Both the position numbers and the translations under genes were made by a program. 64,000 nt of DNA. Origin: Crambe crambe (taxonomy: Eukaryota; Porifera; Demospongiae; Poecilosclerida; Crambeidae). Positions 12,019 to 22,968 of this stretch are shown here, one piece after another. The notes beneath the pieces were generated by a model that worked only from the letters and a program-made list of their open reading frames with translations, was not told where the DNA came from and searched no databases. The DNA lies in contig OZ004582.1 in assembly GCA_963924555.1 (NCBI GenBank), positions 1,736,001 through 1,800,000 of the forward strand, written 5' to 3'. Numbering within the stretch: the first letter of the stretch is position 1; each line of letters starts with the position of its first letter.

Positions 12019-12034
12019 GATTGAAACCAACGTG
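12019..12034 (-). repeat. Right terminal inverted repeat of the RAG1-like element
   Basis: GATTGAAACCAACGTG is the exact complement of the left repeat. It is followed by the GAGT target duplication at 12035-12038. Confidence 0.9.
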
Positions 12035-12949
12035 GAGTATACAGTTTTGATGGATACCTTGGATGAAGTGCATCAGACCACAAAGGATGAATATGGATTG
12101 AAGGTTGCTGGCCTTTTGTCAGCCATGGAAAAATTTTCTACATTGTTTGGTTTGAAGTTGGGATATCTTATTTTTGGAGCTTCTGAAACATTATCAAGGT
12201 CACTGCAAGGTAAAGATACCAGTATTCAAGAAGCTATTTCAGCTGTAAGTCTTGCTAAATCCTTCTACAAGCGGCAGAGAACAGAGAATGCTTTTCAATC
12301 ATTTTATGATGATGTTGTTACAACTGCTCAAAAACTGAAGATTGGTGAACCCCAACTTCCACGGTATAGGAGAGTGCCCAGACGACTGGATGATGGAAGT
12401 CAGCCTCACAGATACAGCACTCCAAAAGAATACTTCCGACACCAGTTATCAGAGCTTGATAAAAGGTTTGATCAGCAGCAATTGCTATCACCAGTTCTTA
12501 CCCTTGAAAATCTCTTGCTAGAGGCCTCAAATGGACACAGTTATCAGAATCTTGATTCTCTCAAAATTTCTTGTTACAAGAATGATTTCAACTTTGATCG
12601 ACTTCATAGTCAACTTTCGTTATGTGCTGATATGATAAAGCAGGCTTTGCCCACTGTAAAATGTGTAACATCAGTGCGTACCATTTGTGAGGCAATGAAT
12701 ACCAACAACACCTTTAAGTCCATGCTGTCCGAGGTGCATAACCTTCTTCGCTTATACTTAACTGTTCCCATTACTTCAGCCACATCGGAAAGATCTTTCT
12801 CTGCTCTAAGATTTGTTTTGACGTATCTACGATCAACTATGTCTGAACAACGACTCAACAATTGTCTTCTGCTCCACATTGATATAACTGATATTGGAAA
12901 GCAATTCATTTGTACTCCAGAAAGACGATCATATTTTGGAACCTTTTAA
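12035..12949 (+). pseudogene. hAT transposase, C-terminal half with dimerisation domain
   Basis: This part is continuous from the insertion site to the stop, about 300 residues. It starts with YTVLMDTLDEVH, then LSAMEKFSTLFGLKLGYLIFGASE, a ZMYM-type spacer, LPRYRRVPRRLDDGSQPH, and the hAT C-terminal motif SATSERSFSAL with the catalytic Glu and the following YLRSTM. It follows directly on the N-terminal half once the nested element is removed. The long helical insertion is intact. Codons upstream of 12035 in the same frame belong to the nested element. Confidence 0.9.
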
Positions 12950-13095
12950 TTTGCTATTATCTGTTACTCTTTTTCTTAGTAACAAGTAAAGCATGCTAGA
13001 GCACAGTGGCTTATTCTGGTAGCTATTCTTGAGGAATAGCTATCAGAATAGGCTATCCGTGCAGATGAAAAAAAAAATAGCGTTCGCTTCGCGCG

Positions 13096-13150
13096 GGAGG
13101 GGCACATCCCCCTCCCGCACCCTCCCCCTCGCCGTGGCCTTACGGCCACG
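13096..13150. other. Two GC-rich hairpins near the hAT right end
   Basis: GGGAGGGG-cacat-CCCCTCCC is followed by CGTGGCC-tta-CGGCCACG, in otherwise AT-rich DNA. They lie ~60 bp inside the right terminus and are probably subterminal element structure. Confidence 0.6.
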
Positions 13151-13219
13151 CGGTCCTCGTGATCTAGCTCCAACCATGAGCACCCCCAATATTTACCACC
13201 TAGATACGCCTATGTTATT

Positions 13220-16200
13220 TGGATTTACATTCATATGTATATTACATACGTGTGTGTGTGCATTATTTGTTGTGTTGGGATAGGATTGTGAGCCAGACTT
13301 GTTGCGCCAAACTTAGAGATGTTCTCAATAAGACTCATTTATTAATTTCGGGTCCCCCTAGCCAATGCTTACATATAAAGTAGATGGTGTGTTCTATTTA
13401 TGACTTTTGAAAATGTCCATGCTGTGCAGTAAACCTATAGCTAAGGGCTTTATTGACTTTCAATGTACCTCCAGATGCTTCAAGAAATCAACATCATCTT
13501 TGCTTATTGGTGTACTGATTTCCTCCGGTTTGTACCCAGAGTCGCAAGCCATGGAAATTCTAAGGGAAAGAAGATTTTTCCCGGGAGAAGGTCCAGGTCA
13601 ACTACTTCACAGTTAAAGACAGATAACAAACATTATTCGAAAGGAAAAATCTAAAGGAAGATATGCTACCAGGAGTAGTGATGGGGATAAATGCAACTTC
13701 AACAATTTGTGTCTGCCAAGAAAAAAAAAAATCACCAGCCTCTTGACAACAAATCTCCCAGAGGTTGAGGGAGGAAAGGAGGGGGTGGCTTCACGTACTC
13801 GAAAACCAGCTAAGGAACCAACCGCAAGGATTGAGATGAACATATCTTCAGTTTCAGCTACTAGTGCTTCTGTGCAAGTGAAATCTCAAGTGATTTCACA
13901 CTACTGGAGTAGGTTTAGGTACAGAATCGTTGACACAAATCCTTTTTCTGTATTGGCACATTGTTCTAAAAGATTTCTTCCAATACTAGGCCACCTAGTG
14001 TCAGGCTAGTTAGCTATTAGCTTCCCCAGAAATATTTCAAAAGATATACACTATGGAACTTTTAAAATAAGCAATTTGTCCCTTCTAAAAAAAATTATCC
14101 TTCTTATGGGTGGGGAGACCAAAGTATCACATGGCTATTATGGAAGGCAGTTACATTTTATGAAAGCTTATTACTTTACAGAAATAGTACAAACCTATAC
14201 CCTCTACAAGTACATCGTCAATTAAGTATGAAAATGTTAATCAAATGAACATAGGAAATATTGCTGTGTAAGGATTTGAAACTTCAAGTGCATGAAAACA
14301 AAAATATCAGATACACAAAGTAGGTTAGGTGTATTGAATCAACATAATCTATAAGTCAAAGTTGTTTTATTCACTATTGAATAAAACGCAGGAAAAATGA
14401 TTTCTTCAATCTCTTCTTTTAAATCATCACTGAGTCAGATTTTTGGAGCCCTAGCCCTAGCTCCTAGCTCCTATGCCCTAGCACCTATGGCTAGCCCTTA
14501 CGGCCACATTGATGACATCCCACCCAGGAAACTGAAAGGTACAGCTGCAGCCAGGTACTGGTGTCTACCTTTCCCTTTTTCGTATAAAGCAAAGTTCCAA
14601 ATTTTTTATGAAAGCAATGGGGTGGGGGTGTAAGTGGACAGCAGTTAACTAACTGCTTTAATAGCCATTTTGCTATCTGAAGTCAGGTACCGAGTAAGAA
14701 ACATATAGGACACATCAGGAGCTCAAATTCATAATCAGTGTACAGTACTGAGATTTGGTAAGTGTATCTGTACTACTGTGGTCTCCCAAATGACCATTTT
14801 ATCACTGAGATTGTTTGCCTGCTCATGAGATTTCACCAAATTCATGGTAATAAGGGGGAGTGCACGGATGTTGTGGATGGTGCTTTGTGGCTACGATAGA
14901 AAGACAAAGACAGAAGATGCCAAAGCAGGGTGAAAATGAAAGAAAAATTCTATGATATAAATACGCCAAGCAACGTCATCGTTATCATTTCTATAGTGCA
15001 GTGTAAATGTATATGCTGCGGTCTATGTAGGTTAATGACTGTGTTTTAAACAACAAGCATCTAGAGATAACTCAAAACTATCATTATGTAGTCTGTATCT
15101 ATGAAACAGATTTCAGCACTGCTTCTAATCCTGCAGTGTTATTGCAGTCTTTATTTAGTTTCTCTAGCTTCTCAGCTGCTTTCTTGTTCCACTTGGTTTT
15201 GCTCTTTGTTTTTTGTTTCATGAACTGTGTCAGTGCATATATTTCTGAGTTCAGGCTTCTTGTTGACTTGGTCGTACTGCTCTCTGGTGGGGAAAAGACA
15301 GACAGGATTCATGTCTAAGTTCTTAAGATCACGAAAGAGTTAGGTACAGAACGGTCAGCAACACATTCTTGGAGTGTGCATAGTGTTTCCTCATCGCTGT
15401 CCAGCATTCAACAATTGTGAGAACTCCCTGTGTTTCTTTTGTCTCTCATGTGACCTGATTTGCGAAAACCCACATTGTAGCGAAAATTAAAAAAAATTAT
15501 GCTATGTCGATATTCATTATCTATGGCCCTCTGGCTCACCACTGCTCAAATTTTAAAGGTCTAGCTCCTATGATGCCTGAGGAACAGCTCCTAGAAAATA
15601 CCAGGTAGCATCCATTAGCGTTTTGATAAGGGATTGACTATGTTCACCCAATCCGAAGTTCAGTCATGTGACAATTGAACTTCTACCTTTAGCTAGAACA
15701 ATACTTTACTTCTGCAAACACTGTTGGAGTTTCGAGCTCTTCATGATTTTTGGATTCAGCACCATTGGTGGTACAGCTACCCCTAAGTCTCTAGGAGCCC
15801 TATAGCTTAGTGTTAATTCTAACCTTGTCACCAAAAAAATGAGGCTGCCCACTAATTCAAGGGTGCTGAATCTTTGCAGAGGCTGCTAGCTATATAAAAA
15901 GTATTAGCTGTCAAGAGTTTAAATGAATCCAATCACTTCTATAGTCTGCATTATTCTTGTCACTAAATACAATATACTTTCATTTCAAGGAGTGCTAAAA
16001 CAGATAGTACCACAGCACAGGCAGCTAGCTATAAACATCTGTAGCAGTCTCTAATGTTAGATTGATAGAATCAAGAACAAATTCTTGAATCAGTGGTTCC
16101 ATCTCATGAAGAGCACCTGTGACAGTAGAGGGTAGAAATCAAACTTTATTCACACCTGGTCAAAATTGACTTTTGTGCATTACCATTTTTTGGATAGGTT

Positions 16201-16745
16201 TTAAAGAGGTAACTGTGCAATAAACTATAATACACAGTGAACCATATTCAATTCAAAAAGACTTACCAAAAAATGGCAAAATTGGTCATTACAATGAATT
16301 TTGCTGTTAAAAACAAGACCTGGACTGGAGTGTCATATTAATATTGACACTAACTCAGTCCAGCTTCTAGATGAAGGGGTCGCAGTAGCTATCTAGAGGC
16401 TATGAGATTGATTTCAGAGTTGTTCAAAATTATACAAAACAGCATCTATGTAGTGCCAATCAAAAAACCATATTTGAGTTGATAAAGATTTACTTAGCTA
16501 ACCAGTCCAGTTTAACAGCAAATAGAAAAAAAAAGGAAACTCTTTAAAAATGAAACATGCAAAATTTCAAAAGAAGTTAACTGTTTGCATGAAAAATTGG
16601 ACACTCCCGGAGTTGAACAGTGTGACTGCTTTCGTTTTGAAGTGCTTGCACTATCAGTGCTTCAAGTATGGGTGGTCTAATTTCAAGAGGAAGGTAAGCA
16701 GGACGTCGTTCAGGTGCAATTCATTTGTCATACATGGTTTTCATA
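13220..16745. other. 3.5 kb without a supported gene
   Basis: Only short unconvincing frames. It contains CCCTAG-type repeats at 14448-14480, a 'gtgacctgatttgcgaaaacc' word at ~15453 that recurs near 20622, and a dispersed repeat at 15566-15624 whose inverted copy is at ~59843-59903. Confidence 0.5.
15566..15624 (+). repeat. Dispersed ~60-bp repeat, copy 1
   Basis: 'tgatgcctgaggaacagctc' plus ~40 bp matches the complement of ~59843-59903 with a few changes, including the 'ttagcgtttt' end. Confidence 0.7.
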
Positions 16746-16749
16746 TGAC

Positions 16750-17320
16750 TCATTTTCTGCTCAGACGAACCAGATCGTTTGGTATCAAAATAGCTAGGAA
16801 GAGAACTCGGTTGAATTTGCTGATCTGATTTGGTAGCAAGGTGTGCATACTTGAGTATGCAAAACTATCATCCCAACAGCATTTTCGAGCTAAGAATTTG
16901 ATATGGTCATTAAATGAAAAAAGTTTTATATCATGTAGTTTACGTATTCCAGGAACATCTCCATACTTTCTGTCAATAAATGCCCTCCAAACAAAAATGG
17001 CACTCCCATCTTCAACCACTGATGTTGCATGCGAACTACATAGGGATTGCAGTTCGTCGATATTAAATACATCAGATTTATTGTAAATATGGGCAATGGA
17101 GGATTTTGTGTGACCAGGGACAAGAAATAAAAGTCGAATGTAGTCAAATTTCCTCTGTTCTACCATCTCCTGACACCATGCAACCATATACCGATTTTTG
17201 TTAGTACTGCAAGTGTTATCCATGACAATACAAAATCGGGTCATCCATGGGTATTCTAATTGAACCCGAGTAATATAAGCATGAAATAGACCATTTTGCT
17301 GTCAGCTCTATGATCGACTA
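16750..17320 (-). pseudogene. Transposon-type protein fragment, DUF7869-like
   Basis: The 164-codon frame continues upstream without its own start. It has VMDNTCSTNKNRYMVAW followed by LLFLVPGHTKSS. This is the DNxxxxNKN ... GHTK signature of a large metazoan family of transposon-associated proteins (catalogued, I believe, as DUF7869). The central segment ends in an Ile/Leu-rich tail. Upstream stops and loss of the N-terminal portion make it a fragment. The foldback at 17355 lies just beyond and may have disrupted it. Confidence 0.6.
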
Positions 17321-17354
17321 GACCCAGTATATCATGGGAGACTTTCTGCAAGTA

Positions 17355-18710
17355 ATACAGTGCCACAGGCTTAAAGAGTAGAACTTTTGTATTTTTCATG
17401 TTTCTGTGTTCCAGAGTTTATATTTTCTAAGCTACAGGTCAGAGGGGTCTGAAACTCAGCAAGGATATAAATCAGCTATCACTCTCACTACATTACAAAT
17501 ATCAATGTTGAAAATGAAACCGTATTGTTTATAAACAACTGCACGCGAAGGTACCTAAAACGGGTGTGGGATTCACCTTTCTTAGCTCATAATTTCTATA
17601 ATTCATTTAGTTAAGGTCTACAATCTTGAATATTTCTTCCACTAGCACTAGTATCACCTCTACAGTTCTCTTTGCCACCCTAGCACAAGGTAAGTTTCCA
17701 CAATATTCAGTAGAAGCTGTTTTTTCTTTCATATTTTTAGGTCCAAATGTGTTTAGATCATATTTTGTCCAAATATTGTAGTTAAGATTCATAATTTGAA
17801 AAGCATGTCCAGCTAGTGTCCAGTTTACATCGCTCCAAAAATAGAGTTCCATCCTTCAACGGTTTCTGCGTTACAGCTGTGTTTGTCGCTAGACTGGAGA
17901 TCGAGCAACAAATCTGTGACGTCACAAGCACCACGTGGCCTCGTTAGTTTGCCGCCATTTTCCCACTGTAGCCTTACATGCAGCTAGAGATCTGTAAAAC
18001 GATGGCAATCGACATGTTAGCAATTTTTTAAAGCTAAGACAGGGGTCTGCAACTTATTTTTCTTTCTACAGGTCTGCAAACTCACAGTGGGAAAATGGCG
18101 CTAAACTAGCGAGGCCGGCACGTGGTGCTTGTGACGTCATGATTTGTTGCTGAATCCGAGCTTTTACTCCGGTCTAGCGACAAACACAGCTGTAACACAG
18201 AAACCGTTGAATGATGGAACTCTATTTTTGGAGCGATGTAAACTGGACACTAGCTGGACATGCTTATCAAATTATGAATCTTAACTACAATATTTGGACA
18301 AAATATGATCTAAACACATTTGGACCTAAAAATATGAAGAAAAAACAGCTTCTACTGAATATTGTGGAAACTTACCTTGTGCTAGGGTGGCAAAGAGAAC
18401 TGTAGAGGTGATACTAGTGCTAGTGGAAGAAATATTCAAGATTGTAGACCTTAACTAAATGAATTATAGAAATTATGAGCTAAGAAAGGTGAATCCCACA
18501 CCCGTTTTAGGTACCTTCGCGTGCAGTTGTTTATAAACAATACGGTTTCATTTTCAACATTGATATTTGTAATGTAGTGAGAGTGATAGCTGATTTATAT
18601 CCTTGCTGAGTTTCAGACCCCTCTGACCTGTAGCTTAGAAAATATAAACTCTGGAACACAGAAACATGAAAAATACAAAAGTTCTACTCTTTAAGCCTGT
18701 GGCACTGTAT
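17355..18710. repeat. 1.36-kb foldback palindrome
   Basis: The left arm, 17355-~17969, is the near-exact complement of the right arm, ~18083-18710, around a ~110-bp spacer. The outer ends read ATACAGTGCC ... GGCACTGTAT. Short ORFs at 17607-17852 (-) and 18211-18405 (+) are the same sequence seen in both arms. The arms differ at scattered bases and small indels, so this is unlikely to be a simple assembly mirror. It could be a foldback element or an inverted duplication. Confidence 0.9.
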
Positions 18711-18724
18711 ACAATGGTGTCTAC

Positions 18725-19204
18725 CCCAAATAAACACTTGGCCATGTTAATAACCAGGTCATGTTCAGCCAGTCCTTGAAGAGGAGACGAAGGTGATGGC
18801 GGTGCTCCTTGGCGTTGGCACTAGCCACAAGAATGTCATCAATGTATACAAAAAGGAAATCCTCGAGTCCCCAGCAGACTTGTTCCATGAGTCTCTGGCA
18901 TTCTTGAGACCAAAAGGCATGCGAAGGAATTCGAATAGCCCAAAGGGTGTGGTTACTGGTGTCTTGGGAACGTCAGCAGCTGCCACAGGAATCTGATTGT
19001 ACCCATGGACCAGATCAACCTTTTCTTGCCTTTCAGCTGTGCAGAAAAGTCTTGAATAGGCACAGGATACCGGTCGTGGGTTGTGGCCTCGTTCAGACAT
19101 CGGTAGTCTCCGCATGGGCGCGAAGTGCCCGGGGTCGACTTCACCATGTGGAGGGGTGATGCCCATGGGCTGGAGGAGTGGCTGACAATTCCGAGATTTT
19201 CCAT
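18725..19204 (-). pseudogene. Ty3/gypsy reverse transcriptase fragment
   Basis: Minus-strand frames read the RT N-terminal motif SSPWASPLHMV and CGDYRCLN, then, after a shift, FGLFEFLRMPFGL. The catalytic YIDD region is readable in a third frame near 18830. There are several frame shifts and it ends before RNase H. It follows the protease and gag pieces in normal gypsy order. Confidence 0.85.
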
Positions 19205-19244
19205 TTCAGCAAATTCACGCCGAGCGATAACTTCTCGGGTGATA

Positions 19245-19682
19245 TTAGAGAACTGAGGGCGTGTGACTCTTTGAGGATGTCCGCAAACTCGTATATGGTG
19301 CAGGTGTTGAGACCAGGAGCTGGTGTCGGATCATGCCAGACAGGTATGCTCTCGTACGTATGTGCTGAGTACAGACGTCGATTAGGAGATGGTTGCTAAA
19401 GAAAAAATCGGCACCCAGCATCGGGTGATTGACATTGGCCAGGACAAAGGGCCACTTGAACCTGCGACTGCCCAAGTGCAATGATATGGTTCTTGTTCCA
19501 AATGTCTCAATCTGGCTGCCTTTAGCGGCGACTAGGGGTGCTGTCTTCTGCTGGCGACGATCCTGAGCAGAGGCTGGGAAAACACTGACCTGTGCCCCAG
19601 TATCAACGAGTAGTTTATGCCCAGTATTACGATCCCACACATATAGTAAATGGCTAGATTTCTGGCCAGTGACCTGCGCCAC
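19245..19682 (-). pseudogene. Retropepsin-like protease of the same gypsy element
   Basis: A 145-codon frame with the active-site motif LLVDTGAQVSVFP and a C-terminal flap/GADFFF segment (MLGADFF). Asp-Thr-Gly is preserved. The RT lies just downstream on the same strand and a gag zinc knuckle upstream. Confidence 0.85.
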
Positions 19683-19689
19683 TAGGGAC

Positions 19690-20057
19690 TGGCCTGGTTG
19701 TTTCCCTGCGCCAGGTGGTGTTCTCTAAGTAGCCACATGGTGGCCTGCAGACTTTAGCCTTATGTCCGAACTTAGCATGGTACCAACACAGATTGGCTTT
19801 CACAGGGGCACGTGACGACTTCTTCTTGGATAGTGTCGAAGCATTGATCGCTTGGCAGCCATGATGATATCAGCCTTGTGGGCTAATTCAGAGAGGTTGC
19901 GGGTATTGAGTGCTGCTACCTGTATCCGAACGTCTTCTGGTAGCTGGCGTAAGAAGATTCTTCGAAGAAGGACATCCTGGTCAACGGCTAGGCCCTGAAT
20001 GTGTGCTTAGAGCTGGGAAGGTTTCCAGTATATAAGACTTTTTGATGGGCCAATGAA
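19690..20057 (-). pseudogene. Gag remnant with degenerate zinc knuckle
   Basis: On the minus strand, frames resemble the C-terminal gag of Ty3/gypsy (a VDQDVLLRRIFLRQLPEDVR-like helix run, then a Cys/His segment WYHAKFGHKAK-C). It is broken by stops. Further upstream (20058-20330) no gag is recognisable. Confidence 0.6.
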
Positions 20058-20329
20058 TCATATTCGACCTGCAGCGACTAGATCGTCTGGACTACTGGCT
20101 CCATGATCTCTCATAGCCATGATGTCCATTGCTGTTCCCTGGAGCATAGTTGCCAAAGCTGATGTATATCCAAAAAAAAATCTAGCACACTGAAAGGAGA
20201 CAATAAATGATGAAGTAGATATCTGGCATAATGGACTGGTGTTGGAGGATTTGAGTGACCCCCAGTCACTAGTATTTAAGTGACCACCAGTTACTGAATA
20301 CCAAGATTTGGTGACCCCCAGGGTCACTA

Positions 20330-22295
20330 AATACTAGAATTAGGTGACTCTCAAGGGATAGAGTGACCCCTGTGCCAATTATTGTGCTTGTTTAATTGAC
20401 ACACTTCCCACAAAATTTGAAATTTATCACAATAAAGATACAATGTAGCTGGCAGTGCAGTTCCAAGCTATACAGTAATTTATCACAAAAAAGTGTAGTT
20501 AGCTACTGTTACAGTGCTTGCAAGTCCAGTTTCCAGCAACACATTTCAAGTGATACCATTCATTACAGTCATCGCACTGTATCATATCTCCAGGCATTTT
20601 GCAATGACAAATGTGACCCGATTTGCGAAAACCAGCCACTCAGCAATGAAATTAATAATGTGATAGCCCAACATTTAGTCAGTTGACCCAAAATTAGTTT
20701 ATAGCATAATTGACAACTATGATCCTTGAACAAACAAAAAATCAATTATCATATACGAGCACATTTAGTTGGCAGTGCCAAAATTTGGCTAAAATGATCC
20801 TTGAACAAAGCACGGATGAAGTTTGGAGCTCAGACTACAAGTACAAAGGCTTCAAATGAAGCGGTAAAGTTAGCTAGTCAGCCATTGAAGCTTTGTGCAC
20901 GGAGATTCTAGTCAGGGAAATTCATTGAACATTAGGCAGGCTTTCCAGCTTATGCGCTGGGAAATATGAACTTACTAAGCTATCTGCACTACCTTCATTA
21001 CATTGCTTCTCTTCTCGGAGCTTTGGTGGGAGCTTTCTCTAGCCAAAAGGAAAGAAACTAGCTTCTTACTAACTACAGTTCGAAACCCCACCCACCGTCA
21101 ATTTTAATAGTGCACGGGCATGTCCGGAAATAATGTTCACATTGCTTAGTCAGGTTTTCTCGAAAAATAATGCTAATGGACACTACCTCGATCTTTCTAA
21201 GAGCTATATGAATGAAATATATTTAATTTCGCGGACCATTCAAACAAATTTAAATATTCGCGCAAAATAGAATATGCAAAAATATATTTAATATTCACTG
21301 TCTAGGTTCACAGAGTTGTATAAAAGAACCCTGCATCATGACACTTGCATTTCTGGAAGAGGTTTTGCTTTGCAGCCACACTTTAGCTAGCTAGGAGTAG
21401 CGATTTCAGACCTACTAAATTTCAACACTGTGGCTACAGTTCCGGTACCGGCAACACTTTAATTTTTACTAGAGTTCCGGTTGTGGGCACTTAGAAAATC
21501 TGAAGAAGAAAAAAATGGCAATGCTGCAAATACCCCTTTGAAAGCGATATTTATACTTCCAACCTCAAACTCTTTGGTTGCCTTAGGGAGCCCTTTGGTA
21601 CGTCCTATACACCTAACGCTCGCTGCGCTCGCTCTCTTGCAGCCTAACCCCTAGCCCTAGCCCTCCTCTCTCTAGCCTGGTCCCTAGCCCTAGCCCCTAG
21701 CCCTAGCGGCTACTTTTTCTTTTAATAATACATAGGCCAACTTTGCTGGCCTATGTATTTATTATGCGTAACCGGAACTCTAGTAAAATTAAAGCGCTTC
21801 CAGTACCGGAACTGTACAGTCGTTACGCAACCTTGACGTCATGTTTGACTTGCCACGTGGGCAATTTTTTGTTGAAGAAGTGGTAGGTAGTTCTAGCCTC
21901 TCTACTCTCCTTTAGAGCAGTTTTCAGTGGCCACGCTTGAAGTACCTATGCAGGAAAGCTGTAAAAACAAGCTATGTGTTTATGGAGTGTAGATAGCTGA
22001 GCACAGATGATTAAAGAGCTGTACTTGGGTCTCGTTGGAAAGCGCGCTCTAGGACAACATTGGAAAGCGTGCACAATTCAATAACCAGGTATGTTAAAGA
22101 TAGTTATTTTAGCAGTAGATATGTCATTTTAAAGTAGATGTATAGGTGTCGAAAAATATAACCACGAGATTACAGAATGATAATAATAATAGAGCTACAA
22201 TAAATCCATCTATCATCCTCACTTTCAATTTCAAAGTCAATTTCATCTTAAAAAACGAAGTCCATAATATCAACATCATGATCTCTCTCTGTGGT
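20330..22295. other. 2 kb with no supported gene, except a small MITE
   Basis: AT-rich. It contains CCCTAG-type repeats at 21648-21712 and a perfect-looking hairpin (cataggcca...tggcctatg) at 21731-21763. No coding signal is visible. Confidence 0.5.
21438..21825. mobile_element. ~390-bp MITE with ~50-bp inverted ends
   Basis: CTACAGTTCCGGTACCGG ... ACTAGAGTTCCGGTT on the left matches the complement of AACCGGAACTCTAGT ... CCGGAACTGTACAG on the right. The interior holds the CCCTAG-rich segment and a hairpin. It has no ORF. The target duplication is unclear. Confidence 0.6.
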
Positions 22296-22302
22296 GTTGC
22301 AG

Positions 22303-22620
22303 CAGTTTCTGCATTCATATCCAGCTGAGCAAGAGTTTGCCTTCATTCTACAATTGGTTCGCACACCTGTAACCTCTTATCAAACTCTCAAGTCTATTCC
22401 TGATGGTCTTGATGTTTTCATTAGTGTCTCACACTACAGCGAGTGAGTTATTCTTTATGGACCATCTGTAATAATTATGATAGTGACTGAAGTATTGTCC
22501 CCACAGGTGCAGAACCCAGCAGGATCTCTTCCAGTGCTTCATTGGAGGCTGTCATCCCATTTTCAAATTTTGTTCTGAACCACGGATGTCATCAAGCCAT
22601 TTATGATGCTGTTCTTCCAC
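22303..22620 (+). CDS. Possible two-exon coding fragment, unknown family
   Basis: An open stretch from ~22303 to 22437 (LHSYPAEQEFAFILQLVRTP ...) ends at a consensus donor, GA|gtgagtt. A pyrimidine/CCCCACAG acceptor follows at ~22505, and phase is kept into a Cys-rich 35-codon segment (CRTQQDLFQCFIGGCH). The composition is protein-like, but I do not recognise it and see no start or end. Confidence 0.3.
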
Positions 22621-22968
22621 CGACAATCCCAGGTTATTGAACATAGAGTAGTGGGTGGCCGGACATTGTGTAATAAAACCTTTTGAATTACACCGTACCC
22701 ACTAATTGTAGGAATTCCAAATAGCCTGACTTCCAGTTTAAGGGTAACCCTTAGGCAGCTTTAGTATTAGCCAGTGGCTAGTTGGTTCGCCTTGTGCCCA
22801 TTTTTGGACACTAAAGTTATAAAATAAAATAAAGGTTCCTGAAGCAGTACTTCAAGTAATAAGGAAGCAGAAAAGTGGCTTTACCTATCCCACTGAAAAA
22901 GGACACATAATCACAGCCAGTACATACCAACAGTGTCTGAAGAACATGGGGTAACTCTGATGGTGATC

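Larger units (their letters stand above)
7841..12034 (+). mobile_element. RAG1-like (Chapaev/N-RAG-TP-type) transposon inserted in hAT
   Basis: The element is 4194 bp. Exact 16-bp terminal inverted repeats, CACGTTGGTTTCAATC, lie at 7841-7856 and, inverted, at 12019-12034. GAGT occurs immediately outside both ends (7837-7840 and 12035-12038), a 4-bp target duplication. Removing the element and one GAGT joins the hAT transposase halves in frame, so the borders are secure. The only gene is a RAG1-like transposase on the plus strand. A 4-bp duplication matches what I remember for the Chapaev superfamily, and Transib would give 5 bp. Panchin and Moroz described N-RAG-TP in Aplysia as a transposon coding for a RAG1 N-terminus-like protein, and this looks related. 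I see no RAG2-like gene. Confidence 0.85.
6373..13211 (+). mobile_element. hAT transposon, split by a nested insertion
   Basis: The left end starts CAGGGGCGTAGGA, a hAT-type terminus. The right end, read inward, is the decayed form AGGCGTATCTAGG. Flanks give an approximate 8-bp duplication, gtgttatt (6365-6372) and atgttatt (13212-13219), seven of eight matching. Both ends carry 'gagcacccccaatatt'-type words about 50-70 bp inside. The element encodes a TTF-type finger/DUF4371 hAT transposase in two halves, 6579-7836 and 12035-12949, separated by the RAG1-like element 7841-12034. Without the nested insert it is about 2.6 kb, a usual hAT size. Confidence 0.85.

Noticed and set aside
12008-12034. 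N-terminal residues of the C-terminal hAT ORF
   Set aside because: They translate the right end of the nested element. True hAT sequence resumes at 12035.
7841-12034. A RAG2-like partner gene
   Set aside because: No kelch-repeat or PHD coding frame on either strand within the element.
17607-18405. Two independent small genes
   Set aside because: They are mirror copies of one stretch in the foldback arms, without domain evidence.
18725-20057. Endogenous retrovirus with env
   Set aside because: Only gag/protease/RT debris of a Ty3/gypsy type. No envelope-like frame or LTR pair seen.
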